This document shows, piece by piece, positions 1 through 9,043 of a DNA stretch of 64,000 bases. The DNA is from Curtobacterium flaccumfaciens (GTDB lineage Bacteria; Actinomycetota; Actinomycetes; Actinomycetales; Microbacteriaceae). Location: assembly GCA_029689965.1 (NCBI GenBank), contig CP121450.1:620001-684000 (forward strand), given 5' to 3'. The notes under the pieces were generated by a model, which saw only the letters and a program-made list of their open reading frames with translations, did not search any database and had not been told where the DNA came from. A program made the position numbers and the translations under genes. Each line of letters starts with the position of its first letter. Position 1 is the first letter of the stretch.

Positions 1-193
1 CGCGCGCGATGCCGGCGTCGACCGAGTCCTGGTCAGCGGTGTCGATCACGACGCCGTCCGCGACGCCGCCGGCGCTCCGGGAGGCGACGACGACCGTCGC
101 CCCCTCGGCACGGAGTCGATCGGCGACGGCTGCGCCGATGTACCCCTTCCCTCCGACGACGAGGGCGACGCGGTTCTTGAGTTCGAGGTCCAC
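1..193 (-). CDS. SDR-family oxidoreductase, C-terminus beyond the window edge
   Basis: Only about the first 64 residues are present; the gene runs off the left edge. It opens from a GTG at 193 with a beta strand (VALVV) followed by the glycine motif GGKGYIG at about residues 14-20, a variant of the TGxxxGIG dinucleotide-binding loop of short-chain dehydrogenases. An alpha helix (AAVADRLRAEGA) and second strand (TVVVASRS) follow, the usual start of a Rossmann fold. Substrate and catalytic Tyr/Lys lie outside the window. It diverges from the small gene and MarR-type regulator to its right, so it may be that regulator's target. Confidence 0.7.
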   Translation of the reverse strand, partial: MDLELKNRVALVVGGKGYIGAAVADRLRAEGATVVVASRSAGGVADGVVIDTADQDSVDAGIAR

Positions 194-256
194 GTTGCAA
201 CGCTATGCCGCCCGCGGGGCGGCCGGTCGAATGACACCGATGTAGTTCACCTCGTG

Positions 257-297
257 GAACAGTTCGCCGCGCGAACCGTACAGAACGGAAACTGTTC
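257..297. promoter_or_regulatory. Inverted repeat in the divergent SDR/regulator intergenic region
   Basis: GAACAGTT (257-264) and AACTGTTC (290-297) form 8-bp inverted arms 25 bp apart between the SDR gene and the rightward genes. The rest of 194-374 is relatively AT-rich and shows no gene. An operator for a nearby regulator is plausible but unproven. Confidence 0.3.
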
Positions 298-374
298 GTT
301 GCGTTGATCGTTCATTCTGTGAAACACTTCTGTCGTCCGCAGGGACAGCACGGAAGCAGGAAGGCGGGATCGCA

Positions 375-556
375 ATGCACAGCACGTACACCGGGATGCC
401 GCGACAAGCACGACTCGGGGAACGCACACCCGCGTCGGCCTGACCGACCCGGCCGTCATCGACGCCTACGTCGAGCGTCGCATCCAGGACCCGTCGCTGC
501 TGTCCGCTCGCACCGAGCCGTCCTACGCGGACTTCTTCACCGCGCCCGCAGCGTAG
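375..556 (+). CDS. Small hypothetical protein (frameshifted)
   Basis: An ATG at 375 opens MHSTYTGMP. After a one-base shift near 395-405 the frame continues through TTRGTHTRVGLTDPAVIDAY and ends FFTAPAA at a TAG at 554-556, giving about 60 residues. The second half has a plausible helix (DPAVIDAYVERRIQDPSLL). I do not recognise the family. The shift most likely reflects a missing base in the GCCGCGAC stretch. The gene lies just upstream of the MarR-type gene and may share its transcript. Support is codon usage and continuity only. Confidence 0.35.
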
Positions 557-612
557 GGCCCGAGCCGCCGCACCCTCCACAGTTCCACGAGGCAGAGAGA
601 CCACCCGACCAG

Positions 613-1168
613 ATGCCGCTGACCGTCGTCCGCCGTGAGCACATGCACCTCTACGCCCGGGAGCCCGGTCGCGCTCGGCGAAGGTCGCCGTCGACGCGCT
701 CCTCCGGCTGCAGCACGCCGAGGAGCAGCAGCTGGAACAGGCCCGTTCGGAGAGCGGTCTCACCAAGAACGAGTTCCTCGCCGTGCGGTACATGCTCCAG
801 GCGCACCGCGACGGTCGGCCGATGGGCCCCAGGACCTCGCCGTCATGCTCAACGTCTCCAACGCGTCGGTGACCAAGATCGTCGACGGGCTGGTCGCCAA
901 GGGCGACTTCGTCCGGGCACCGCACCCGACCGATCGGCGAGCGCAGGTGCTCGAGCCCACCGCCCAGGCGGAGAAGAAGATCGACGCGTCCTACGCCCGC
1001 TTCCACGAGGCCGTGGTCGAGGTCATGGACCACCTGTCGAACGAGGACAACGACGTCCTCGCCCGGTGCCTCGCCCAGATCACCGAGGCCCTGGCCGAGG
1101 GCAGGCCCGTTCCGGTCGACGAGTACACCGTCGCTCCGGCCGGCGCGGTGGAGCCCGACGACTCCTGA
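613..1168 (+). CDS. MarR-family transcriptional regulator (two frameshifts)
   Basis: The C-terminal two thirds read as a winged helix-turn-helix: DLAVMLNVSNASVTKIVDGL is the recognition helix region, and HPTDRRAQVLEPTAQ is the wing with the DxRxxxL-type signature of MarR proteins, followed by the dimerisation helix ending AQITEAL. The N-terminal part (LTKNEFLAVRYMLQ) lies in two other frames, so shifts are needed near 665 and 830. The start is set at ATG 613; ATG 643 is an alternative. MarR proteins bind palindromic DNA as dimers and usually release it on binding small aromatic ligands. No target is proven here, although the divergent SDR gene is a candidate. Confidence 0.75.
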
Positions 1169-1235
1169 GCGGGAGCCGGGTGACGAGGCCGAGCCGGGCC
1201 TCCCGGAAGAAACCTTCCAGCGGTAAGTTGGCAGG

Positions 1236-1848
1236 ATGACGCACCCATCCGACGACGAAGCGGCCGCGCCGCGGCGCGGTGGGTACCGCAAGGGTGCCGA
1301 GCGACGCACCCAGATCCTCGACGAGACGATCCGGATGGTCGCGGACCAGGGCGTCGACGCATCGTCGCTGCGGTCCGTCGCCGACGCGCTCGGGATCACC
1401 CACGCCGCGCTCCGGCACTACTTCCCGAGTCGTGACGAGCTGCTGCTCGCCGTGTACCGCGAGCACGAGGTCCGGGAGCAGGGGGCGCCGGACCGGATGA
1501 AGTCCGCGATCGGGGACATGCGGGACAGCGCCGCGCGGAACCGTGCGGTGCCCGGGCTGGTGCAGCTTCTACACGACCCTCGCTGCCGACGCGGTGCAGG
1601 AGGGACACCCGGCGACGCGGGAGTTCATGCACGAGCGGTTCACCCGCCTCCGGGCCGAGCTGGCCGCCCTGATCGAGGCCGACCAGGCGGCCGGACGCAT
1701 CCGTGGGGACCTCGACCCGGTCGACCTGGCGTCCCTGAGCATCGCCGCGTCGGACGGGTTGCAGGTGCAGTGGCTGCTCGACCCGGAGGCGGTGGACGGC
1801 GAGCGGGTGCTGCGTCTGCTCGAGCAGATCGTGCCGGCGGCGGACTGA
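1236..1848 (+). CDS. TetR-family transcriptional regulator (frameshifted)
   Basis: The N-terminus carries a TetR helix-turn-helix (RRTQILDETIRMVADQG, then ITHAALRHYFPSRDELLLAV at about residues 54-73), the canonical recognition helix and HYF motif. The C-terminal ligand domain continues in another frame from about 1565; removing the extra T in AGCTTCTAC restores LVQLYTTLAADA, which fits this helix. Corrected length is about 203 residues, normal for the family. The gene ends against a strong palindrome and faces the oxidoreductase gene. Ligand and target are unknown. Confidence 0.85.
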
Positions 1849-1907
1849 GGCTCGACGAGCCGCAGTACGCGCGCCGCAGCACGCGCTCCGCAGCCCGATC
1901 ATCGGGT

Positions 1908-1943
1908 GAGCAGAAGACGTCGGGTACCCGACGTCTTCTGCTC
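1908..1943. terminator. 36-bp perfect palindrome between convergent genes
   Basis: The sequence from GAGCAGAAGACGTCGGG to its exact reverse complement forms an uninterrupted palindrome with no loop bases. It sits between the ends of the TetR gene (+) and the oxidoreductase gene (-). Neither side has a T-tract. A bidirectional terminator is the simplest reading. Confidence 0.6.
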
Positions 1944-2001
1944 CGCGGAGTACGACCGGGCGACTGCGCGACCGTGCGACCGCGCCGCCGGGCGACCTCG
2001 C

Positions 2002-3104
2002 CTACGCGGTGAGCACCGCGGCCGACGGGTCGAAGTCCTCCGGCAGCGGCGGGATCGCGTCCACCGTCGATGTGATGTCGACTGCGGACCCCGACTCCGC
2101 CGCGTCGCGGATGCCGAGCAGCACGTCGAGGACGTGCAGCGCGACCGTACCCGAGGCACGCTCCGGGCGGCCCTCGGCGATCGCGCGGGCGAGCTCGACG
2201 ACACCCGTGCCTCGGCCCCACGTGGAGCCGACCGCGGGGAGCGTCTCGGGCTCCTCCTGGCCGTAGCGCCACAGCTGCGACGCACCCTCGAACGTGTTCG
2301 GGTCCGGGAGCGAGATCGTGCCGAGCGTGCCGTTGATCTCGACGAAGCCCATGCGCGGCAGGGCGTGCTGGAACGAGAACGTGGACTGGGCGGACTGGCC
2401 GCCGGCGAACTCGATCAGGGCCGCGTGGTGCGTCGGGACCTCGACCGGGAACGTCTCGCCGGCGCGGGGGCCCGACGCGATCGTGCGCCGGTCGAGCGAC
2501 TTCGACGAGACGGCCTGCACGCGCGACGCCGTCCGAACGCGTGCACGAGGGTCGTGACGTAGTACGGGCCCATGTCGAACAGGGGACCGGCACCCGTGGC
2601 GAACAGGAAGTCCGGGTTCGGGTGCCACGCCTCGGGACCGGGGACGTGGAACAGCGTCGTCGCGGACAGTGGCTCGCCGATGTCACCGCGGGCGATGGCC
2701 CGCAGCGCCGTCTGGATGCCCGCACCGAGCACGGTGTCCGGAGCGGTCGCGACACGGAGGTTCCTCGACGCGGCCGACGAGAGCACCGCGGCGGCCGAAT
2801 CGTGGTCGGTCGCGATCGGCTTCTCGCTCCACACGTGCTTGCCGGCGTCGATGATCTGCTGGTCGACCTCGGCGTGCGCGGCGGGGATCGTCAGGTTGAT
2901 CACGATCGAGATGTCGTCGCGGGCGAGGAGCTCCTCGACCGAGCCCGACGCCGCCACGCCGTACGCCGCGGCCTGGGCGGCGGCACGGTCGAGCAGCACG
3001 TCGGCGACGAAGCGGACCTCGACGTCGGCGAACTTCGTCAGGTTCTCCAGGTACTGCGTGGAGATGTTGCCGGCACCGATGATGCCGATCCCGACACGGG
3101 TCAC
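2002..3104 (-). CDS. Gfo/Idh/MocA-family NAD(P)-dependent oxidoreductase (frameshifted)
   Basis: The N-terminal Rossmann domain begins GIGIIGAGNIS (GxGxxG) and contains the family's SEKPIATDHDSA, whose EKP motif helps bind the nicotinamide ring. The C-terminal half carries FDMGPYYVTTLVHAFG, the D-x-G-x-Y/H-x2-D-type substrate signature, and a beta-rich dimer domain. A missing G near 2530 shifts the frame between HAFG and VQAVS. The GTG start at 3104 overlaps the stop of the upstream sugar isomerase by four bases, so the pair is translationally coupled. Together they suggest oxidation and isomerisation of a sugar, inositol or related polyol; the exact substrate cannot be read from sequence. 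Confidence 0.88.
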
Positions 3105-3901
3105 CTGTCGTTCTCCTGCAGCCAGGCGAGGGACTCGGCGATGCCCTCGAAGACGTCACCCTTGTACGCGTCGAACTCGACGACGCGGATGGCCTGCGGC
3201 GCCGCGGCGAGGATCGCGGGGACGTCCACGTCGCCCTGGCCGGCCGGCGTCTGGTTCTCGAAGGCGCGCTGGAGGGCCTCGGGGACGATGAGGGCGCTCT
3301 CGGACGAGGGCAGCGCGGTGCGGATGTCACCGTCGACCTGGCCGTCCTTGACGTGGATCGCGACGACGCGGTCCCCCAGCGAGCGGAGCACTGCGGGGGC
3401 GTCGGCGCCGCCGACGGTCGCCCAGAAGGTGTCGACCTCGAGGACCGTCTCCGGGCTCAGCTGCGACACGAACAGGTCGTAGACGGGGCGACCGTCGACC
3501 TTGTTCGTGAACTCCCACTGGTGGTTGTGGTACCCGAACCGCAGGCCGCGGGCGGTGGCCTCGGCGGTGAGCTCGTTGACGCGCTCGGCGATCTTCGCGA
3601 CGTCGTCGGCGGTCTGCCAGCGGTCGGTCGGGATGAAGGGATCGATCACGGTCGTGATGCCGAGGCGCTCGGCGGCGTCCCAGATCGGCGTCGTGTCGTC
3701 GGCGTCGATCACGGCGACGTGACCCGACGGAGCCTTGAGGCCGGTCGCGGCGAAGGCGCGCTCGAGGTCAGCGGCACGCTCGACGAACGCGTACGGCTCG
3801 ACGTTCTCGTAGCCGATCTCGCGCACCCGGGCGATGGCCTTGTCGAGGTCTTCGGCGACGGCGTCGCGCAGCGAGTACAGCTGCACAGAGGTGGTGGGCA
3901 T
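3101..3901 (-). CDS. Sugar phosphate isomerase/epimerase (xylose-isomerase-like TIM barrel)
   Basis: This is an intact 266-residue protein starting MPTTSVQLYSLRDAV at an ATG at 3901, preceded by AAGGAG. It has the AP-endonuclease-2/xylose-isomerase-like TIM barrel pattern: IGYENVEPYAF, the metal-site strand GYHNHQWEF (with the conserved H-N-H), LEVDTFWA and AIHVKDGQ. These supply the His/Glu/Asp ligands of a divalent metal. Such enzymes isomerise or epimerise free or phosphorylated sugars and inositol derivatives. It is the first gene of a two-gene unit with the oxidoreductase and diverges from the MFS transporter, which may import the same substrate. Confidence 0.88.
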   Translation of the reverse strand: MPTTSVQLYSLRDAVAEDLDKAIARVREIGYENVEPYAFVERAADLERAFAATGLKAPSGHVAVIDADDTTPIWDAAERLGITTVIDPFIPTDRWQTADDVAKIAERVNELTAEATARGLRFGYHNHQWEFTNKVDGRPVYDLFVSQLSPETVLEVDTFWATVGGADAPAVLRSLGDRVVAIHVKDGQVDGDIRTALPSSESALIVPEALQRAFENQTPAGQGDVDVPAILAAAPQAIRVVEFDAYKGDVFEGIAESLAWLQENDR

Positions 3902-4031
3902 TGCGGAGGCTCCTTCGGTCCTGACTGGGTGTCGCGACACGCGGGTGTCGCAGTCCGTCGAGGAGCGATGCTCCGCGGCGAGATCGGGTACGACGCTACC
4001 CCAAAACCACCCGCTGTGTAGTTTTAGTCGC

Positions 4032-5239
4032 ATGACGACATCGCCGGTCGACGAGGACCGCAAGCAGCTCACCGCGTGGCGGAACGCCGTCATCGTCGCG
4101 TTCGCGATCGGCGGTGTGAGCCTGGCGGCGTGGGGTCCGCGCCTGCCCGAGCTCCGCGCCGAGCTCGGCGTCGACGTCGGCACCATCGGGCTCATGCTCG
4201 GCGGGGTCACGATCGGGTCGATCGGTGGGCTGCTCAGTGCGGCTCCACTGCTGCGGCGGCTCGGCGGCCGCCGCGCGCTCACCGCGGTGGTCGTGCTGGT
4301 CCCGGCCGCGATCGCCGTCATCGGGAGCGCGGCGGCGCTCCACTCCGCCCCGCTCGCCGCGGTCGGGTTCGTGGTCGCCGGCGCGGGGATCGGCGCCCTC
4401 GACGTCATGGCGAACGTCGAGGGCACCGCCATCGAGGCGCTCGCCGGGCGCACGCTGCTCCCGTTGATGCACGCCGCCTGGTCGGGAGGCGCTGCTCTCG
4501 GCGCCGGGATCGCCGCCCTGTGCGCGTGGCTGGGCATCTCCCCGTCGGCCCAGTTGGCGGGAGAGGCGATCGTCATCCTCCTGGTCGGCGTCGTCGCCCT
4601 GCGCGGCGTCCCGGACGGTACGCGTGCCGAGGAACACGACACGACCCTCATGCCCCGGCAGCGCCTCCGCCAGTGGGCGCGTGGCTGGGCCGACGTGCGG
4701 CTGCTCCTCATCGGGGTCGTGATGCTCGGTGTCGAGCTCGGCGAGGGCTCGGCCAACAACTGGCTCGCCCTGGCCACCACAGACGGGCACGGTCAGACCG
4801 CGGCCGTCGGGGCGCTGTTCTTCACGGTGTTCGCGGTCTCCGAGGCCGCGACGCGCGTGTTCGCGGGGCCCGTCGTCGATCGTCTCGGGCGGGTCCGCAC
4901 CGTGCGGTGGACCACGGCGCTCGGCATCGTCGGTGCCGTCCTGTTCATCGTGGGCGGAGCTGGTGGCTCACCCTCGTCGGGGTCGTGCTGTGGGCGATCG
5001 GTGTGTCGATGGGCTTCCCCCTCGGCATGTCCGCTGCCGCGCAGAGCGGACCGAACCCGGCGGCCCGGGTGAGCGTGGTCGCCTCCATCGGGTACTTCGC
5101 GAACTTCGCCGGACCGCCCGTGGTCGGTGCGATCGCCGAGCAGGTCGGTGCGCTGAGCGCGCTCTGGCTGGTCGCCGTCCTGTTCGTCGCGGCCTTCGCC
5201 GCGTCCGGTTCCCTGCGTCCCGTCGTCCGACGCGACTGA
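4032..5239 (+). CDS. MFS transporter, YbjJ-like (frameshifted)
   Basis: Corrected length is about 402 residues with roughly twelve hydrophobic segments. Recognisable pieces are GPRLPELRAELGV in the first loop, GSIGGL in TM2, DVMANVEGTAIEA in the TM4 region, ELGEGSANNWLAL in TM7 and MGFPLGMSAAAQ near TM10. The same pattern recurs in the MFS gene at 12096-13415, so the two are paralogues. One base is missing near 4960 (GGAGCTGG read where GGAGCCTGG is expected); correcting it restores FIVGGAWWLTLVGVV. The gene diverges from the sugar isomerase and ends at a strong hairpin. Substrate unknown; a sugar or drug is possible. Confidence 0.85.
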
Positions 5240-5243
5240 CGAC

Positions 5244-5285
5244 GGCCGGGAGGCGCGGGACGGCGCCGCCCCGCGCCTCCCGGCC
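5244..5285 (+). terminator. Strong 16-bp-stem hairpin after the MFS gene
   Basis: GGCCGGGAGGCGCGGG (5244-5259) pairs perfectly with 5270-5285 across a 10-base loop, starting five bases after the MFS stop codon. There is no U-tract, as is common for actinobacterial terminators. A related GGGAGGC stem occurs at 57886-57925. Confidence 0.65.
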
Positions 5286-5327
5286 GCCTCCTGGTCGCCT
5301 CCTGGTCGCGCTGAGTAGCGTGGGCGG

Positions 5328-6648
5328 ATGCTCGACGCCGCCTCGCCGACCTGGGACCCGCCCGCCGGACGCATCACCGGCACCGTCGACGGGAGCGTGG
5401 TCCGCGCACTCGGGATCCCCTACGCGCGGGCCGAGCGCTTCGCGCCACCCGGACCGATGCCGGTCTTCGACGCGCCGTACCCGGCGACGACGCCGTCGCC
5501 GGTCGCGCCGCAACCCCGGGCGACCTTCGTCGACCAGCTGCTCCACCCGGTGGAGGGACTCGTCGTCGACGAGCACTGCCAGCGGCTGTCGATCACCGCG
5601 CCGTCCGACCTGGAGCCGGGCGAGCGGCTCCCGGTGATGGTCTGGATCCACGGCGGCTCCTACGTCATCGGCGGTGGCGACCTGCCGATCTACGACGCGC
5701 GCGACCTCGTGACCGAGCAGCGGATCGTGTTCGTCTCGGTGACCTTCCGGCTCGGCGTCCTGGGGTTCCTCGGCGACGGGGAGGTCGTGCCCGCCAACCT
5801 CGGGCTCCTCGACCTCATCGAGTCGCTCCGCTGGGTGCGGGCGAACATCGCCGCCTTCGGCGGCGACCCGGACCTCGTGACGGTGGCCGGCCAGTCGGCG
5901 GGAGGCGACGCGGCGGCGCACCTCATGATCAGCGCGGGCACTGCGGGGCTGTTCCGGCGCGCGATCGTCCAGAGCGCCCCGCTCGGCCTGTCGCGGGGCC
6001 GGGCGCGGATGAACCGTGCGATGCTCCGTGCCGTCGGGGCGGTGCACCCGGACGCGCCGCTCGACGACCTGCTCGAGCGGCAGGCACTCGGATCCGTGCG
6101 GCGGCGCCGTTCGGGCTGCCCGGCGGGATGCCGTACGGCACGCAGTACGGGTACGCGCCGCTGCCGGCCGAGCGCGACGTCGACCGGGCATGGAGCGCGG
6201 TCGCGCGCGACGTCGACGTCCTGATCGGCTCCGGAGCCGACGAGACGGGCATGTACGTGCCGCTCGTCCGGGGCTGCGGTCGATCGCGCGGCTCCGTGCC
6301 GTGCGGCCGCTGCTGCGCTGGCTCCTCGTGCGGCCGTCGTCCGAGGTCATCTACGGGCGCGACGTCCGGCGGTTCACCGCACGGCACCGGGCGGCGGGCG
6401 GGCGCGCGATCTCGTACCGACTGCACCGCGGCGTCACCACGAAGCCGACGGGGGCGGTGCACATGAGCGACCTGCCGTTGTTGCTCGGCGGTCGGGACGC
6501 GTGGGCGGGCACCCGGTTCCTGCCGGTACGGGACTGGCCGGAGGCCGAGCGGCGCGGCAGGGCCTTCCGGGCGGTCTGGGCCGAGTTCGCGCGGACCGGC
6601 CGGGTGACCGCGGCCGACGACGAGACGCTGACGTTCGACCGCGGCTGA
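5328..6648 (+). CDS. Carboxylesterase, type B (para-nitrobenzyl esterase-like; two frameshifts)
   Basis: An alpha/beta-hydrolase of the type-B carboxylesterase family. The oxyanion-hole segment is VMVWIHGGSYVIGGG (HGG), the following strand is VSVTFRLGVLGFL, and the nucleophile elbow is VAGQSAGGDAA (GxSxG, catalytic Ser). The acidic residue probably lies in the SGADETGMY region, and the His in AVHMSDLP near the C-terminus. Corrected length is about 440 residues, slightly short for the family. Shifts near 6100 and 6278 (GGGG for GGGGG) break the frame. No signal peptide is seen, so it is probably cytoplasmic. It hydrolyses carboxylic esters; the natural substrate is unknown. Confidence 0.85.
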
Positions 6649-6715
6649 GGCCGGGAAGGTCCGTCCCCAGAACTGGCGGTCGCGGGCGGCCTTCGCGAGC
6701 CGGAGAATCGACGGC

Positions 6716-7306
6716 ATGCCCGAGTCCGACGCCGACCTGCGCGCCCGCATCGTCCAGGGGGCGATCGAGGCGTACCGCGCGGCCGACTTCCACACGGTCG
6801 GTGTGGCCGAGGTCGCCGCACGCGCCGAGGTCGCCGAGCCCGAGGTCCGTCGTGTCTACCCGCTGTGGGACCTGCTCGTCGTCGCCGTCATGGACCGCTG
6901 GAACAACGGCAGCCGAAGGTCGCTCTGGGCCGTCGCGGAACGCTCGGGCGCCGTCGCCTACCTGCGCGCCCGACTCGAGGCCGGCCGTGACGATCCGGCC
7001 CTCGTGCGCCTGCGGGTCGCCCTGCTGAGTGCCGCCTCGAGCCCCGAGCACCCGGCCGCCGGGTGGTTCCGCGGCCAGTACACCCGCTCGTTCGAGGACG
7101 TCACGCTCGCCCTCGTGCGTGACGTCGTCGCCGGCCGCGAGCCCCGCGGCACGTCGCCGCGGCACGCCGCCGAACAGCTCGTGGCCCTGTACGAGGGGCT
7201 GCAGCTGCAGTCGTTGCTCCGCGACGACGCCGAACCGCTCGCCGGGTTCGACCGGGCGGTCGCGCGCATGCGGGCGGGGTGGGCGGCCGCTGCCGTGACC
7301 GTCTGA
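6716..7306 (+). CDS. TetR-like transcriptional regulator
   Basis: An intact 196-residue protein from ATG 6716. The N-terminal 50 residues (ARIVQGAIEAYRAADFHTVGVAEVAARAEVAEPEVRRVYPLWDLL) match the three-helix TetR DNA-binding domain, although the usual HYF of the recognition helix is replaced by RVYPLWD. The remaining helical part, with a C-terminal LYEGLQLQSLL helix, is typical of the ligand/dimer domain. It lies between the esterase and the NUDIX gene on the same strand with short gaps. Its target is unknown; the esterase upstream is one candidate. Confidence 0.75.
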   Translation: MPESDADLRARIVQGAIEAYRAADFHTVGVAEVAARAEVAEPEVRRVYPLWDLLVVAVMDRWNNGSRRSLWAVAERSGAVAYLRARLEAGRDDPALVRLRVALLSAASSPEHPAAGWFRGQYTRSFEDVTLALVRDVVAGREPRGTSPRHAAEQLVALYEGLQLQSLLRDDAEPLAGFDRAVARMRAGWAAAAVTV

Positions 7307-7384
7307 CGGCCGCTGCGGCTCGTCGGCCGCACGGTACCGGCGCGGCTCGCCGGCCTCGCGGCCCCGACCTGGCATGGTCGGCGG

Positions 7385-7825
7385 ATGGAGTACACGGACT
7401 ACGACACCCGGCTCGCCGCCTACGGTGTGATCACGGACGGGGACCGCGTGCTCCTGGCGAAGCTCCGGTTCCCCGAGGCCGGCACGTGGACGCTCCCCGG
7501 CGGCGGGGTGGAGTTCGACGAGACCGTCGAGCAGGCGGTCGTGCGGGAGGTCCGCGAGGAGACCGGGTACGAGGCCTCGGTCGGGCAGCTGCTCGGCGTC
7601 CGCCACCACATCGTCCCCGCCGAACGACGCATCCACGCGAACGGCCGGCCGATGAAGGCCGTGCAGGTCGTGTTCCGTGCGGCGATCACCGGCGGCGTGC
7701 TCCGCTCCGAGGAGGACGGCTCGACCGACGAGGCCGCGTGGGTGCCGATCGCGGAGCTGCCCCACCACCGCCACGGCCTGATCGTCCCGATCGCCCTCGG
7801 CTGGGCCGGCGCGCTCTCCCGCTGA
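7385..7825 (+). CDS. NUDIX hydrolase
   Basis: A 146-residue protein containing a complete NUDIX box at about residues 38-60: GGGVEFDETVEQAVVREVRE followed by ETGY, matching Gx5Ex7REUxEExGU. The glutamates bind the Mg/Mn ions that activate water for cleavage of a nucleoside diphosphate linked to another moiety. A helix and strand (VQVVFRAAITGG, AAWVPIAEL) complete the fold. The specific substrate cannot be assigned. The last 20 bases, including the stop, are exactly duplicated downstream. Confidence 0.88.
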   Translation: MEYTDYDTRLAAYGVITDGDRVLLAKLRFPEAGTWTLPGGGVEFDETVEQAVVREVREETGYEASVGQLLGVRHHIVPAERRIHANGRPMKAVQVVFRAAITGGVLRSEEDGSTDEAAWVPIAELPHHRHGLIVPIALGWAGALSR

Positions 7826-7845
7826 CCGGCGCGCTCTCCCGCTGA
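7806..7845. repeat. 20-bp tandem duplication spanning a stop codon
   Basis: CCGGCGCGCTCTCCCGCTGA occurs twice head to tail; the first copy ends with the NUDIX stop codon and the second is non-coding. Confidence 0.8.
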
Positions 7846-7854
7846 CCGCCGCGG

Positions 7855-8223
7855 CTACTCCTCGAGCACGCTGAGGACGTTTCCGGACGGGTCGGTGAAC
7901 CACGCGATGAGCGGGCCGCCCTCCCGGTTCACGCCCTTCTCGTCGGTGACGCCCTCGTACTGCAGGAAGGCCACACCCTTGGCGGTGAGGTCGTCCACGG
8001 CGGCGTCGACGTCCGGCACCGGGAAGTTCAGCACGGTGAACGACGCCGGCTCGTGCGCGGGCCCCTTCGGGTACACGAGCACGCCGTGTCCGTCGCCGAG
8101 CTGCAGGAAGAGCATGCCGTGGTCCTCGGTGACCCCGAGCCCCAGGACGTCCTGGTAGAACGTCTTCGCCTCCGGCACGTCGCGCACCGAGAACCCGCTG
8201 AACGCCTTCGTCGCATCGACCAT
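7855..8223 (-). CDS. VOC-family (glyoxalase/bleomycin-resistance-like) protein
   Basis: An intact 122-residue protein: [20 protein letters not shown], then [16 protein letters not shown], and a second module with [14 protein letters not shown] at the C-terminus. The paired beta-alpha-beta-beta-beta modules and the closing DPxGN motif are typical of the vicinal oxygen chelate superfamily. Metal ligands are incomplete in what I can see, so enzyme activity is uncertain; many such proteins are uncharacterised. The ATG at 8223 faces away from the kinase-like gene, giving a 55-bp divergent spacer. Confidence 0.85.
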   Translation of the reverse strand: MVDATKAFSGFSVRDVPEAKTFYQDVLGLGVTEDHGMLFLQLGDGHGVLVYPKGPAHEPASFTVLNFPVPDVDAAVDDLTAKGVAFLQYEGVTDEKGVNREGGPLIAWFTDPSGNVLSVLEE

Positions 8224-8278
8224 GCGGCAAGTGAACCACCGACCGCCCGCTGTCGGCGCGCTCTGCCAGGATGAACGC

Positions 8279-9043
8279 GTGCTCCCGCCCGAGATGTCCG
8301 TCGACGAGGCGGTCGAGCGCGCGATCGTGCTCGCCCGCGGGCGGCCCCGCGCCGTGCTCGGCGTGGCCGGGGCGCCCGGAGCGGGCAAGTCCACGCTCGC
8401 CCGGCGGATCGTCGCCGCGGTGGACGCCGCACTGGGCGCCGGCACGGCCGTGCAGGTGCCGATGGACGGCTTCCACCTGTCGAACGCGGCACTCGACGCC
8501 CTCGGACGCCACGACCGCAAGGGCGCGATCGACACCTTCGACGGCGAGGGGTACGTCGCGCTCGTCCGTCGGCTCGCGAGCAGCGGCGCGACCGGCGCGA
8601 CCGGTGCGACCGGTGCGACCGGTGCGACCGGCGGGGCCGACGCCTCCGGCGGAGCCGACACGGTCGACGGGGCCAGCGGGGCCGACACCGCCGACGCTGC
8701 CGTCCGGTCCGGGCCGGTCGTCTGGGCTCCCGACTTCGACCGCCGGGTCGACGAACCGGTCGCCGGCAGCATCGCCGTCCCGCCGAGCGCCCGGCTCGTG
8801 GTGTCCGAGGGGAACTACCTGCTCGACGACGCCGAGCCCTGGTCGGCGCTGACCGCCCTGTTCGCCGAGACCTGGTACTGCGAGGTGGACGACGACGTCC
8901 GCGTCGACCGCCTGGTCGGCCGGCATGTGCAGCACGGCCGTGACCACGAGGAGGCCCGCCGGTGGGCGACCGAGGTCGACGGCGTGAACGCCGCGAGGGT
9001 CGCGCCAACGGTGATCCGTGCCTCCAGGACCGTGCGGACGTGA
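8279..9043 (+). CDS. Nucleoside/nucleotide kinase-like P-loop protein with a low-complexity insertion
   Basis: The Walker A loop [15 protein letters not shown] is at about residues 24-38. It is followed by the uridine-kinase/PanK-like segments [12 protein letters not shown] and [14 protein letters not shown], then [18 protein letters not shown] and [12 protein letters not shown]. These match the nucleoside/nucleotide kinase family of actinobacteria, which transfers ATP phosphate to a small acceptor. Between GYVALVRRL and the VWAPDF strand lies an insertion of about 45 residues built on a 9-bp repeat encoding Ala-Thr-Gly, followed by Ala/Gly/Asp-rich sequence. The GTG at 8279 is chosen because AGGA lies seven bases upstream. 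Its 3-prime end merges into a 16-bp repeat array. Confidence 0.8.
   Translation: MLPPEMSVDEAVERAIVLARGRPRAVLGVAGAPGAGKSTLARRIVAAVDAALGAGTAVQVPMDGFHLSNAALDALGRHDRKGAIDTFDGEGYVALVRRLASSGATGATGATGATGATGGADASGGADTVDGASGADTADAAVRSGPVVWAPDFDRRVDEPVAGSIAVPPSARLVVSEGNYLLDDAEPWSALTALFAETWYCEVDDDVRVDRLVGRHVQHGRDHEEARRWATEVDGVNAARVAPTVIRASRTVRT

Noticed and set aside
6434-8947. An 837-codon open frame on the minus strand
   Set aside because: It overlaps four well-supported genes (esterase, TetR, NUDIX, VOC region) and has shadow-frame composition typical of high-GC DNA.
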